The notes under the pieces: generated by a model
Told to the model about the DNA's origin: nothing
The model's input: the letters and a program-made list of their open reading frames with translations, nothing else
Database searches by the model: none
Made by a program: the position numbers and the translations under genes
Shown here: positions 1 through 11,234 of the stretch, piece after piece
Layout: every line of letters starts with the position of its first letter
Position numbering within the stretch: position 1 is the first letter of the stretch
NCBI GenBank assembly: GCA_947561585.1
Contig: CANNZV010002526.1
Coordinates: forward strand, 30,951 to 94,950
From: Caprella mutica
Lineage: Eukaryota; Arthropoda; Malacostraca; Amphipoda; Caprellidae
DNA: 64,000 nt
Reading direction: 5' to 3'

Positions 1-1741
1 TAAATTTACCTTGTGAAAAGAAAGGTAGGATTTACCATGAGAGTTCTAATAAATGGTACAGGAATAATACAAACAAAAGTTATCGATGATGATATTTTTA
101 GATGAAAAAACTCTTAGAATTAAGGGAACCGTCTACCTAAAATAAAAAAAAGTTAATCTGAAATATTCAGGGTTAGTGCAACTATTTAAATGAAGTATTT
201 TTTTTATTCAGGATTTTTTCAACTTTGTCCCCCACCCATAATAAACCCCCAATTAGGGGGGGGGGGGTACTTTAAAAAAAACATCAACTCATACAATTTT
301 GGAGCTAGATACATGGGATTGGTTTCATCCTGTTCAGAATTTAGTTATCTACTAAGTTACAGAGCTATTTTTTTCCAATCGGCCAAGAAAAATTGTTGAT
401 GGATTTTTTCTAATTTTTTCCTAAAAACATTGATTTTTTTCTTATAGCTAGCTGAACTCAATGTACCTCCTTACACATTGAGAAATTTAAAGAAACACGT
501 CCTAATCTTTGTGAGCAATTCATTTACGAAGAAAATGAAACAAACCCAATGTCTCTAGCTCAAAAACTGTAGGAGTTGATGCCTTTTAAAGTCGAAAAAA
601 TGTACTTTTCAGGAGAGCCATTTTACTGATTTTTTTTTTGATTTTTTTTTCTAACTCAAATAATTGTGGTTCCGTAAATTAGCGTCGAGACTCTTGTTTG
701 GGTGTTGTGTCCTCTTTTTAATGCATCTAGTCAACAAATCATTTGATGTGTAATCCAAATAAACCCTCAATAGCTGTGCTGACAGATCTTTTGACAGACC
801 CGACAGGTATAATTTGCAATATTGTCCATCTGTTTATGAAGCACTTCTAGATTGTTTTTAGCTCTAATATTTTAACACTTTATCCGGGAGACTATAAGAC
901 ATCATTTTATGCAAAAACAAAAGATTTTTTCAGATTTGAGGAAAAAAGAAGCAAGAAAACTTTTTAAGATAAATATTTTCAATATTTACATCCTAATAAT
1001 TTCTAATATATTCTAAAATATATATTCATATCTATATTATGTTTTAAATATTTTCAATTATACAGAAATATAGATTTTTTATTCTGATGAAGTTATTTCC
1101 CATTTTATTTTTCATAAGGTTTAATTCCTATTCAATTTATTAAAATAATAACATTTATATCATTTTATAGTTTTTTTATAACCCCTATTTAGTATACCGA
1201 ATCAAAAACTTATTCTAAAAGGCGTAAAGTACGTACGAAACCCAAAAAACAAAATCATTAAAATTATATATAGATATCTAAAAGCAATGTATTAATAAGA
1301 TAATAATTGTTTCACATTATAACTATTCTCTTTGAAATGAAATGGGGCGTCCATAATAACCCCCCCTCCCCCGCAGCCCCCCTTTCTCTAATCTACTTCC
1401 GTAGCTTTCCCCCGACTTATTATTTCTCATATCTCGTTACGGTGGATAAATACGTCACAAACAATTTAGGGTATAAACTGTTTAGGGTAAATTAAAAGGT
1501 GTGGGGCAGGTGAATGATATCTAAGGTAGATAGAGCAATGTTCTTACTGTTAGATATCCATATCTAACAAATGATAGTAATTAAATGTACTCTTAATTCT
1601 TCAGCATTGAATAATTTAGATTGACAAATTAGTTTTAATTCTACTCGTTTAGATATGCATTTCTCTTGCAAAGTCAATTGTACGTATTTTGGAAGTCAAT
1701 ATGCTGGATTAATTATTTTAATCAGTGGGCACTCGTTTCAC
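1..1741. other. AT-rich DNA without a recognised gene
   Basis: Low-complexity AT-rich sequence with homopolymer runs (a G run near 258-267, C-rich patches near 1361-1384). The short ORFs here have no recognisable domain and are scattered with A/T runs. I see no exon, RNA gene or transposon that I can support. Confidence 0.6.
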
Positions 1742-1955
1742 CGATTAGCAGGTTTAGTGTTTTAGAAGGCGTTATCTTAACTTAACTAGCAGGACATGTT
1801 TTCCTGAAGTCTTTGTTCTTAGCTAACAGCTATTATTTAGCAGGTGTTGTTCTAGAAGGCTTTGGTAGTTATTAGCAGGTCATGCGTTCTAGAAGGCCTT
1901 ACTTTTTAGCTACTATCAGGTGGTGCGGTTAGGAAGGCGTTGCTTTGACTGGCGG
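1742..1955. repeat. Old, degenerate tandem repeat of roughly 40-48 bp
   Basis: About five diverged units can be read, each with a TAGCAGG-like start followed by a TTCTAGAAGGC-like segment (for example TTAGCAGGTGTTG, TTAGCAGGTCATGCG, TATCAGGTGGTGCGG, then CTAGAAGGC or TTAGGAAGGCG). The units differ far more than those of other arrays in the window, so this looks like an ancient minisatellite. Confidence 0.5.
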
Positions 1956-2056
1956 GTGGTGATTGGTTCCGTCTATACCTTTAAACTCCCAGACATATTC
2001 GACACTTACAAATTTGATTCTCAACAGCTGTGACATGTCTCCAATCTCGCTACTGT

Positions 2057-2578
2057 GTAAATAAATACCTATACTTTGACTAATAAATACCTATACTTTG
2101 ACTAATAAATATCTATACTTTGACTAATAAATATCTATACTTTGACTAATAAATACCTATACTTTGACTAATAAATATCTATACTTTGACTAATAAATAT
2201 CTATACTTTGACTAATAAATATCTATACTTTGACTAATAAATACCTATACTTTGACTAATAAATATCTATACTTTGACTAATAAATATCTATACTTTGAC
2301 TAATAAATATCTATACTTTGACTAATAAATACCTATACTTTGGCTAATAAATATCTGTATCGGTAACTTGACTAATAAATATCTATATCGGTACTTTGAC
2401 TAATATATATCTATATCGGTACTTTGACTAATATATATCTATATCGGTACTTTGACTAATATATATCTATATCGGTACCTTGCCTAATAAATATCTATAT
2501 CGGTACTTTGACTAATATATATCTATATCGGTACTTTGACTAATATATATCTATATCGGTACCTTGACTAATAAATAT
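2057..2578. repeat. Minisatellite, 22-bp unit changing to a 28-bp variant
   Basis: The left part (to about 2345) repeats AATAAATACCTATACTTTGA+CT, 22 bp, with C/T variants. From about 2346 the unit gains an inserted TCGGTA-type segment (TATATCGGTACTTTGACT) and has a period near 28 bp. The switch shows one insertion being amplified within one array. Confidence 0.95.
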
Positions 2579-3060
2579 ATCATCACCCTATTATATTTTT
2601 CCTAAAGCATATCTTATGATATCTATATAAATAATTGAATATACCATCTTTACATTTTCTTTCTATAAACTAATAATATCGTGCATATATTTTCTCATCT
2701 CTTTTGATCACGTTAATTATTCTAGACTAATATTATTAGCTATGCTTTAATAGATGAACTAATGAAGATAATTAAGGTTGTTAATTACCTCTCTTTTTCT
2801 TCCTCTGCAATCATCTGAGAGTACATTTAAAATCTATTGCATTAGATTTCCTCCGATGTGTATTATGCTAATTATGCACTCATTTTAATTCGGTTTATAA
2901 TGCCTTCTAATGCCGGCAGAGAATTATTTAAATCGCCTGCAATATCATCCGCATAAATGCTAAACATTATACAGCCAAATTTGCTCTTAGTTCGGGCTAA
3001 ATAGTTTGAAAGCGATTTGGAATTAAGTTTACATAGCAGTGATATTTTCTATTAAAAAGC
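2579..3060. other. Non-repetitive AT-rich segment with homeodomain/POU-like motifs
   Basis: No ORF of note. The segment is more complex than its surroundings and contains TAATTA near 2770-2790 and a POU/octamer-like cluster ATTATGCTAATTATGCA near 2863-2880. It may be a conserved non-coding or enhancer-like sequence, but only motif appearance supports this. Confidence 0.25.
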
Positions 3061-3440
3061 TGAATTAGTGGCTCTGTCCTGAAGCTGACTGTGAATGGAA
3101 GAGAAGTGGCGTCATTTGCGTCCCGAACTGTTGTAAATTGGATTATAGAATTCGTTTTGAAATTGTCACCAAATTTTTTTAACGCTACTTGCAGTTTTAG
3201 AGGATAGCGCTAGGGTTATGCTCTTCAACTACGAGGTCTTAGAATTTATGTTAGGTAGACTCATAGGCATCGTTTACTATCACCTCTTCATTTTCCTCTT
3301 CTTTCCGTGAATGCAGTCACCGCTGCTTGTGTTCCTTTTCGTCACTTTCCTTGGCAAGTGACTGCATTCGCGAAGTAGCTTTTCTGCATCCATGAGTTAG
3401 GAGTTAGGCCTTTGCATATGAAACCTCCCATAAATAAAAG
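3061..3440 (+). repeat. Interspersed SINE-like repeat, copy 1
   Basis: It shares a long diverged stretch with 7190-7440, including GAACTGTTGTAA.TTGGATT, TGCTCTTCAACTACGAGGTC, CTCATAG, and GTAGCTTTTCTGCATCCATG. The last block recurs at 18318-18530 and, more weakly, at 49483-49632. Dispersed copies without coding capacity point to a SINE or other non-autonomous element. The exact ends are not defined. Confidence 0.55.
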
Positions 3441-3871
3441 TTTTTGAATTTATTCACTTAAATATTGCTCATAAAACTTGTAAAATAAAAAAAAAAAAAT
3501 CAGTTTATGAATCATTGTTTTATTGAAGTTTACGTTGCTTAGTAACAATTTCATTTATTCAGTTGCGAATTGTATTTGTATGCCGAAGTAGTTTTGATTC
3601 GAATTTTGACATTGCTCTATATGGTAGGAGGCAATCACGCTGCGCCCCTCCCTCCAAATAGTCTTTTATTGCGCCTTTAGAGCGCCACATGGCGCACCAT
3701 TCTCACAGCTATTGCCTCAATATTTCCACAACTTTGGGTGTAAAATAAAACAGCGGATTTTTTGATGACATCAGCCGAATTGTCACCACCTTCGAATTTG
3801 TCCTGACTGTTCTTCGACAGTGAGATGTGTTTCTTTTTGTACGTGTTTGCCGTAATGTGTTGTGTTGGAGG

Positions 3872-3966
3872 TGTTTGCTGTGTTTTAAAAACATGTGTTA
3901 GCTGTGTTTTAAAAACATGTGTTAGCTGTGTTTTGAAAACATGTGTTAGCTGTGTTTTAAAACATG
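3872..3966. repeat. Short 24-bp tandem repeat, about 4 copies
   Basis: Units of the form TGTGTTTTAAAAACATGTGT+TAGC follow each other with one or two substitutions. Each contains the inverted motif GTTTTAAAAAC. Overlapping ORFs on both strands here are translations of the repeat. Confidence 0.85.
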
Positions 3967-4207
3967 GCAAACATTATTCAGAGATGATGAAGATTGAATG
4001 GGTTAATGTTGCCATGTCTTCACATGCTTCAGTCTCTGGAAATATCTACCTTTTTAAATTGGGGAAAATACATGTGAGAAAGAATAGAGAATTCACGGCT
4101 AGGATAAATTGTGAACAACAAATTTACATTGGTATGACTCGCTGTTCTTCACTGTGACTTAGTGTCCTTCAACATGTCTTACTGTCCTTCAACATGACTT
4201 ACTGTGA

Positions 4208-4675
4208 AAGCACAGTCTATCTCTTTCCTTCAAATGAAGGCAAACAGTGTATCTCTCCCCTTCAAATGAAGGCAAACAGTGTATCTCTTCCCTTCAAATG
4301 AAGGCTCACAGTGTATCTCTTCCCTTCAAATGAAGGCTCACAGTGTATCTCTTCCCTTCAAATGAAGGCTCACAGTGTATCTCTTCCCTTCAAATGAAGG
4401 CTCACAGTGTATCTCTTCCCTTCAAATGAAGGCTCACAGTGTATCTCTTCCCTTCAAATGAAGGCTCACAGTGTATCTCTTCCTTCAAATGAAGGCTCAC
4501 AGTGTATCTCTTCCCTTCAAATGAAGGCTCACAGTGTATCTCTTCCCTTCAAATGAAGGCACACAGTGTATCTCTCCCCTTCAAATGAAGGCACACAGTG
4601 TATCTCTCCCCTTCAAATGAAGGCACACAGTGTATCTCTCCCCTTCAAATGAAGGCACTCAGTGTATCTCTTCCT
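4208..4675. repeat. 32-bp minisatellite, about 14 copies
   Basis: The unit contains CACAGTGTATCTCTTCCC followed by TTCAAATGAAGGCT. Each unit holds the inverted motif CCTTC-AAAT-GAAGG, so a 5-bp-stem hairpin recurs every 32 bp. Confidence 0.95.
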
Positions 4676-4919
4676 TTCTTGCACCTCTAAGTCCACACAA
4701 ATACATTTACTTTTAATGGAAGTCTCTTGTCGCTCTTTTCTTCTTAGGCAAATTTTGAAAACGGATAATAAAGTAAAAATGGTATGCAGCTCTGGCTGCC
4801 TCTTTGTTGTGAGAAATTTAGAATGTTTGTTTGCTGGATATTTTGTTTGGTTTGAGACTTGCTAAAATATCCGTGGATGGAGAATGTTTGGATATAAGAT
4901 AATGCATATCTTATCTAAA

Positions 4920-5457
4920 GTAGAACTCCTCTATAGTGGACTCCTCTATAGTGACTCTTCTATAGTGGACTCCTCTATAGTGGACTCCTCTATAGTGGAC
5001 TCCTCTATTGTGGACTCCTCTATAGTGGACTCCTCTATATAGTGAACTCCTCTATAGAAGACTCCTCTATAGTGGACTCCTCTATAGTGGACTCTTCTAT
5101 AGTGGACTCCTCTATTGTGGACTCCTCTATAGTGGACTCCTCTATAGTGGACTCCTCTATAGTGGACTCCTCTATAGTGGACTCCTCTATTGTGGACTCC
5201 TCTATAGTGGACTCCTCTATAGTGGACTCCTTTATAGTGGACTCTTTTATAGTGGACTCTTTTATAGTGGACTCTTTTATAGTGGACTCTTTTATAGTGG
5301 ACTCTTTTATAGTGGACTCTTCTATAGTGGACTCTTTTATAGTGGACTCTTTTATAGTGGACTCTTCTATAATGGACTCTTCTATAGTGGACTCTTCTAT
5401 AGTGGACTCTTCTATAGTGGACTCTTTTGTAGTGGACTCTTCTATAGTGAATATAGA
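4920..5457. repeat. 15-bp minisatellite, about 35 copies
   Basis: The unit is GTGGACTCCTCTATA with C/T and A/T variants (TTTTATAGTGGACTC is a sub-family near 5230-5360). Because 15 is divisible by 3 it stays open as a (V)DSSI repeat peptide, which is not evidence of a gene. The right end merges with the terminal arm of the palindromic element at 5441-5622. Confidence 0.95.
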
Positions 5458-5622
5458 TTCCTGAGTAAGGAACTACCCCGTATGGTGTACAAATTTCCTT
5501 TACTCTACTATAAATTGGCTATTAGTTTACTAAAAACGGATGGCTATTCATGACAGACTGAAGAAAATTTGTTCACTATACGGGGTAGTTCTCTTACTCA
5601 GAACTGTATATTCACTATAGTG
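5441..5622. mobile_element. Palindromic MITE-like element with ~60-bp inverted arms
   Basis: The left arm (5441-5502) and right arm (about 5560-5622) are inverted copies. Both read CTATAGTGAATATA, then CTGAGTAA, then GAACTACCCCGTAT, then ACAAATTT. About 57 bp lie between the arms. No coding capacity. The outermost CTATAGTG is also the core of the neighbouring 15-bp minisatellite. A diverged relative lies at 9836-9960. Confidence 0.75.
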
Positions 5623-6131
5623 AGGCTTAATTATTATGTGTTTCCTCTCGATATATTGTATCATTAAAATTATGTTTAGTTTTTTTCTTGCTTTTAATGG
5701 ATAAATACTTTCTTTTTAAACGAAACAAAATAATGAAGTGTTATTTTATTTCTAAACGAAACAAAATGAAGTGTTATTTTCTCTTTATGGATGACTTTTT
5801 TGTTTCATTTTGTGTGTGACCCAGTAAATGTTTTTCTTCACTTCCTCCGCCTTCCTGTTTGCACTTTTTCCATTCTAGCAACAATTGTTCTAACTACTTT
5901 TTGTTATTCCATGTATTTGTCGAGTGTATTTATTGTTGTGGTGCGCTAAAATCATTCATTTCCTTCATAAATCATCAACATTTACTGCATCGAAACATTA
6001 AGTATGCTATTTGACATTTTAGAACTATAATCATTTAATTAATTTGATGTTCATTTTTTAAGATATTTTACTAATTATTTCAACATCAAATATATTCATT
6101 TAACTTCCAAATTGTCTGTGAATAATGACAA
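5623..6131. other. AT-rich interval, no gene seen
   Basis: Contains a short duplicated phrase (TAAACGAAACAAAAT.AAGTG near 5717-5775) and a Sox-like palindrome AACAATTGTT near 5880-5889. No ORF or RNA gene that I can support. Confidence 0.4.
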
Positions 6132-6262
6132 GTAGGGTTAGTTATGAATTATCGGACGGTTCCACATTTTCGATTGTATCAGAAGTGTATAATGTTTGAA
6201 TTTTATTTTACTATCATATAATGGCTTGTTATAATCGAAAATGTGGAACCGTTCTACAATTC
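6132..6262. mobile_element. Hairpin MITE family M1, copy A
   Basis: The left end TAGGGTTAGTTATGAATTAT leads into CGGACGGTTCCACATTTTCG. The inverted partner CGAAAATGTGGAACCGTTC closes the element near 6240-6255. The interior is short and AT-rich. It belongs to the family also seen at 8930, 9629, 15884, 17744, 22511, 33686 and 46949. Confidence 0.75.
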
Positions 6263-6920
6263 CACTGCAGCAATTCAAAGTAATCTTCCCCATTTGATAT
6301 TTTAGTTCTTATATAAAAGGTTGGTTTGAGACTGGCTTCTGATTAGATGATTTGTCATTCCGATTCATGAATCCGAAGATCTTCTTTTGCCGATAATCTT
6401 GAGATTTTTTCTCTCTTTCGATTTCATGGATCATTGAGTCGCCTCGGTAAAGTCTCTTGTAATTCCCATGTTTTAACCAAAAGGATTCATTTATTTGCCG
6501 CAGTTAGTGTCCCTAGAACTGCTCCATTTTGTGGCTTCTATAACGCCTCCCCCCAATCAACTCCAGATCTATTTTCTTCTGGCCTTATCATTATTTTGAA
6601 TAGCAAAACTTGATCGAACACAATTATTATATATCTATTATATTCAAGCTTGTCAACCACTGTTATATCACTCATTAAATTTCAAACCAAACATTTTCAT
6701 ATCGAATAATGTTATAATATTATCTTCTTAAAAATGATAAAACTTAAGCGTTCTGTTGGGGCTGTATTTTGTGTCTTTAGTATACTCATTCCAATGTAGT
6801 TGCTGTATGTAACATGTGCTGGTCTTACAGTACAAATTGGGAGGCTCTGTACACATTTGCCTATGTAAACTCACCATTCGGAATGTTTCTCTATGTCTGT
6901 GTTTGCTCTGACTTAAAAAC
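6263..6920. other. AT-rich interval, no gene seen
   Basis: Non-repetitive sequence. A 75-codon minus-strand ORF at 6728-6955 has no recognisable domain. The right end adjoins a decayed reverse-transcriptase fragment at 6921-7103. Confidence 0.35.
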
Positions 6921-7103
6921 ATGAATGGCTGCAGTTCACGGGACTGTGAAGGCAAAACAAAAAGCAGATGGGGGGTTCCTCAGGGCTCTGTGCACGCATC
7001 AGTGCCTCTACTATTCCTGCTTTATCAACCGAATGATAAATTAGTCCTCATGTATGACGTTAAAGACTTCACTCAATTGGTAATTATTTTGATTGGGAGC
7101 TAG
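6921..7103 (+). pseudogene. Decayed LINE reverse-transcriptase fragment
   Basis: The plus-strand translation contains RWGVPQGSV followed by PLLFLLY and ND at close to the right spacing. This matches the GVPQGSVLGPLLF-LLYIND block (RT motif 4/B') of non-LTR retrotransposons, with a frame-preserving scramble (HASV) in the middle. The catalytic FADD block is not present downstream and the frame soon stops. I read this as a short relic of a LINE, not closely related to the intact element at 55.6-58.5 kb. The identification rests on one motif. Confidence 0.45.
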
Positions 7104-7189
7104 GTGCTGCTGACTTGAAGGTAGGACTGCTTTATTTTATCCTTCTACAGAATCTGGGAGGGTATTACTTCAAATTTTATAGTTACGGG

Positions 7190-7440
7190 TTCTATCAGGA
7201 AGCTGTCTGTGGTAAATCGGAGAGGTAGCGTCTCTTCAGCCCTGAACTGTTGTAATTTGGATTTAATATCTATTATGTTTGTGTGGCTCTTCAACTACAA
7301 GGTTTTAGATTTTTGTGCTAGGTAAGCTCATAGCTTTCATTTATTATCTCCTTTAAATTTTCCTCTAGTGCTTGCGTATTCACGGAGTAACTTTTTTGCG
7401 TCCATGAGCATTGTCACACATGCACTGGAGATATATTTGT
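7190..7440 (+). repeat. Interspersed SINE-like repeat, copy 2
   Basis: A diverged duplicate of 3061-3440: CTGAACTGTTGTAATTTGG, GGCTCTTCAACTACAAGG, TAGGTAAGCTCATAG and CACGGAGTAACTTTTTTGCG align in the same order. Confidence 0.55.
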
Positions 7441-7974
7441 GCATTCATCCACTTTATGTCTGACCAATGATACGAAGTTTCTGTATTTATTTCATTTTGA
7501 CGTCATGGTTAGCTTCCTGAAGTGTTAAAGCAAACGGTAAACTCTTGATAGTGAAAGTAAATATTGAACTTCTACGATCAAATTACTTGAATATAACTAA
7601 ACAATATTGATCGTCAATTTAATGAATGATATAACATTGACTGGGTGAGCTCTCTAGATAAGGTTACTGGTTTTTCTTTCCATTCTGAGCATTGGGTAAG
7701 GCTTTGTGTTTTTGTAGGTGGGAGTGTTAATCCAATCCATTGCCTGTAACATCCTCTACCGTGCATTCACGGACTGTTAGACATTAACAGCGAGGAGTTT
7801 GTAGGTACAACCTAGCGCTCATTTCACTCCAACATCTCTTCCTTCTGATATGAATGAAATGGTGGAGTTTTTGTTCTCCGCCAGAATGCAACTGTGATCT
7901 CTTCATTGTGTTACTGATGTAAAATTCGTGAGGGAGATTTGGTAAGAGTGGTGGTGTAACAACGCCTCCTGGCA
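7441..7974. other. Interval without a recognised gene
   Basis: Mixed-composition single-copy-looking sequence. The small minus-strand ORF at 7784-7978 has no recognisable domain. Confidence 0.35.
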
Positions 7975-8110
7975 ACAATTGGCCTGCACATCATCAACAT
8001 CGAAGATTAGCAATGCCTTTTAAAATACATTGGCCTGCACATCATCAACATTAAAGATTATGAATGCCTTTTAAAATATATTGGTATGCAAATGATCAAC
8101 ATGAAATGCT
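7975..8110. repeat. ~54-bp tandem repeat, 2.5 copies
   Basis: ATTGGCCTGCACATCATCAA occurs twice and a diverged form (ATTGGTATGCAAATGATCAA) once, each followed by an AAGATTA...ATGCCTTTTAAAATA-type stretch. Confidence 0.8.
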
Positions 8111-8504
8111 TTTCGAAATGACGCTGGCATATTAATGCATTACAATAAAAGTTAACAATGCTTCCTATGGCCTGCACAAACTACAATGCCAGACTTAAAA
8201 TAGTTCTTGAATGTTCCATAGTTTACTACTGCTAAATCTCGGAACTTTACTATCCAGCTTGTTACTTGTTTTTCACGTTAGGTAAAAGTCCTGTGCAGAA
8301 TGGTATTCGCTCCCCCTTCTTCACTTGTTTCTGAAGATTAAGAGTATCTAATCCTCTTTTGAAGGAGTTACAAGTTGTTGGCTTTTCTTGTGTTGTCAGT
8401 GAGCTAATTCCTTGTGTTGGGGCTTTTTCTTGTCTCGGAACTTCTTGAAATCTCTCAATAGATGGCGGAAGTGTCCCTCATTCTATCATCTGCAGACTGA
8501 CTTT
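8111..8504. other. Interval without a recognised gene
   Basis: No ORF, repeat array or transposon end that I can support. Confidence 0.35.
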
Positions 8505-8625
8505 AGAGGGGCACTTATTTAGAGGGGCACTTATTTAGAGGTGCACTTATTTAGAGGCGCACTTATTTAGAGGCGCACTTATTTAGAGGCGCACTTATCT
8601 AGAGGGGCACTTATTTAGAGGTACA
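8505..8625. repeat. 16-bp tandem repeat, about 7 copies
   Basis: Units of GGCACTTATTTAGAGG with G/C and T/C variants at fixed positions. Confidence 0.9.
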
Positions 8626-8929
8626 GTGCAGTTATTAATAATGATAGATTTTATTAATTTATATAGTGCATTGTATTAATTTTAATTTGCATTAATGTTG
8701 ACACAGCTTATTTATTATTTAATTATCCTAATTCCTAACTAGCCCCCCCCCCCCCCCTATTTCTTCCTCAGACCTACTCTAGAAGAGGTTATTGCTAACT
8801 GGTATTTTATTTCAAGGAGTTGAAGTACCTAGGGTCTCTTATAAATAAAGATAGGACTCGATAAATATTTATATTATATATTTAGTAATATTTATATTAG
8901 TGTACATTATATCTTCAGTAATATTTATT

Positions 8930-9124
8930 TAGGGTAAGTTCCGAGTTGTTGGACAGTTCCACATTATCGATCATGTAAAAAAAATTATTTACTCCTTATT
9001 TTAATAGGTATCCTGATATCTGCAGGTATCATGGATACCAATTAAAATAAAAGTTAAATAAAAATAATTATTTTTTATACGATCGAAGGTGTGGAACTGT
9101 CCAATAACTCGGAACTTACCCCTA
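8930..9124. mobile_element. Hairpin MITE family M1, copy B
   Basis: The left end is TAGGGTAAGTTCCGAGTTGT and the right end ACTCGGAACTTACCCCTA. Inner arms GGACAGTTCCACATTATCGA and TCGAAGGTGTGGAACTGTCC pair. The interior has a second palindrome around CTGCAGGTATCATGGATACC. The ends suggest TA-flanked insertion. No coding capacity. Confidence 0.85.
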
Positions 9125-9534
9125 TATTATATACCTATGGCATGTGGTGAACATTTCTTAGTAATGAGTTTCCGTAAATAAATGATATTATTCCGGATAT
9201 TTCATGACTATTGAATATGCTACATTATATGAATTATTTATTTCATCACCTTAATAATTAATGCAATCAAATCAATCTTACCATGTTAAAGATGTGGGGC
9301 AGACAATTAATTTATCATACATTAGTGGCATTGGTTTACTGAGTATCTTCCCTGGTGTTTCTGTGATAAATCTAATTTATTTAATTGCAAGATATCAATT
9401 ACTTACCTGTATTTCTGTTTGATTAAATGTACCCCCTAGAGACTAATTAACGTGATTACCTTTGCTAATGGTATCATCATGTGTGATGGTCAAGACATGC
9501 TTCTCGGCGAGATACACCGACTGTGTCTAGTAGC

Positions 9535-9626
9535 CATGCAGCCACTTTCTTGTCTGCTTCTTTTAGTCCCTTGTATTTAATATCCATTTGACGTTAGTGA
9601 TATGGCCTCTGACGTTAAACCTCCCA
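9535..9626 (+). repeat. Interspersed SINE-like repeat, 3' part, copy 3
   Basis: CCCTTGTATTTAAT, TTGACGTTAGTGATATGGCC and GACGTTAAAC match 12405-12500 and the right part of 18318-18530. M1 copy C begins immediately after it. Confidence 0.55.
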
Positions 9627-9628
9627 AT

Positions 9629-9822
9629 ATAGGGTAATTTACGAATTATCGGTCCGTTTCGAATCTTCGGTTTTATAAGAAAATACTATATAATTATTAT
9701 TGGTATCCATGATACCTGCAGGCTTCATGGATACCACTAAAAATTAAAAAAAAATTAATTATATAGTTTTATCTTATATGATGAAGTACGCGATACTGAC
9801 CGTTAATTCGTTACTTACCCTA
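9629..9822. mobile_element. Hairpin MITE family M1, copy C
   Basis: The left end ATAGGGTAATTTACGAATTA continues into CGGTCCGTTTCGAATCTTCG. The right end is TTAATTCGTTACTTACCCTA. The interior holds GGTATCCATGATACCTGCAG with its near-inverse. The right inner arm is more diverged than the left. Confidence 0.8.
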
Positions 9823-9835
9823 CCTATTCTGTGTA

Positions 9836-9960
9836 GTATGCACTATAGAGTTTATTGAAGTCTACCCGTAATACAGAGGAGTATAATAGAGGTTTTAAGC
9901 TTGACGGATGCTAGCCATGACAGAATGAATTAGATTGTACCTAATGTGTATGGTTCATTT
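9836..9960. mobile_element. Diverged relative of the 5441-5622 element
   Basis: GACGGATGCTAGCCATGACA and GAATGA..AGATTGTACCTAATG resemble the right half of the 5.5-kb element (GGATGGCTATTCATGACAGACTGAAGAAAATTTGTTCACTA), and CACTATAGAG near 9840 resembles its terminus. It lies next to the 35-bp array, as the other copy lies next to the 15-bp array. Confidence 0.4.
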
Positions 9961-9994
9961 ATTAGAGTATATAGGGTGTGGCCTCTGTAGAGAA

Positions 9995-10912
9995 CCGCCC
10001 TTATTGTACAGGGTAATAAGGATGCTTTACTACCTTATTGTACAGAGTGATAAGGGATGCTTTCCTACCTTATTGTACAGGGTAATAAGGGATGCTTTCC
10101 TACCTTATTGTACAGGGTAATAAGGGATGCTTTACTACCTTATTGCACAGGGTGATAAGGGATGCTTTACTACCTTATTGTACAGGGTAATAAGGGATGC
10201 TTTACTACCTTATTGTACAGGGTAATAAGGGATGCTTTACTACCTTATTGTACAGGGTAATAAGGGATGCTTTACTACCTTATTGTACAGGGTAATAAGG
10301 GATGCTTTACAGGGTAATAAGGGATGCTTTACTACCTTATTGCACAGGGTGATAAGGGATGCTTTACTACCTTATTGTACAGGGTAATAAGGGATGCTTT
10401 CCTATCTTATTGTACAGGGTAATAAGGGATGGTTTACTACCTTATTGTACAAGGTAATTAGGGATGCTTTACTACCTTATTGTACAGGGTAATAAGGGAT
10501 GCTTTACAGGGTAATAAGGGATGCTTTACTACCTTATTGCACAGGGTGATAAGGGATGCTTTACTACCTTATTGTACAGGGTAATAAGGGATGCTTTCCT
10601 ATCTTATTGTACAGGGTAATAAGGGATGGTTTACTACCTTATTGTACAAGGTAATTAGGGATGCTTTACTACCTTATTGCACAGGGTGATAAGGGATGCT
10701 TTACTACCTTATTGCACAGGGTGATAAGGGATGCTTTACTACCTTATTGTACAGGGTAATAAGGGATGCTTTACTATCTTATTGTACAGGGTAATAAGGG
10801 ATGCTTTACTACCTTATTGTACAGGGTAATAAGGGATGCTTTACTACCTTATTGTACAGGGTAATAAGGGATGCTTTACTACCTTATTACACAGGGTAAT
10901 AAGGGATGCTTT
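9995..10912. repeat. 35-bp hairpin-forming minisatellite, about 26 copies, with a 197-bp higher-order duplication
   Basis: The unit contains CAGGGTAATAAGGGATGCTT then TACTACCTTATTGTA. CCTTATT and AATAAGG in adjacent units form a stem around GTACAGGGT. A shortened junction GCTTTACAGGGTAATAAGGG occurs at 10304 and again at 10501, and about 190 bp after each are the same variants in the same order. This shows block duplication within the array. Confidence 0.95.
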
Positions 10913-11234
10913 CAATCATGTAGTATAGTAGTAATAAATATTTAAGTAGTTATGGATATTTGTGATAAATCATTGATTATATTTAACAAATAAATTTAAA
11001 AAATTATGCTCTTCTATATTTGGAAATATATTATTAATTTTAAAATAGTGTCACATAAACCAAATAAACCGTCATTAAAATACTGTTGATATTTAAATGC
11101 CTATTTTTAACATAACTTTACTGTGTAATTAAGATATTGCAGTACTGTTCTTATAAAGTAATACCCCTTCTTGCCCACTCCCCACCCCAGTTAGTCTAGA
11201 GAGTACCATTGGTTAGCAAACATCCCCAGTGGGT
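10913..11234. other. AT-rich interval, no gene seen
   Basis: Strongly AT-rich between two arrays, with no ORF or element that I can support. Confidence 0.4.
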
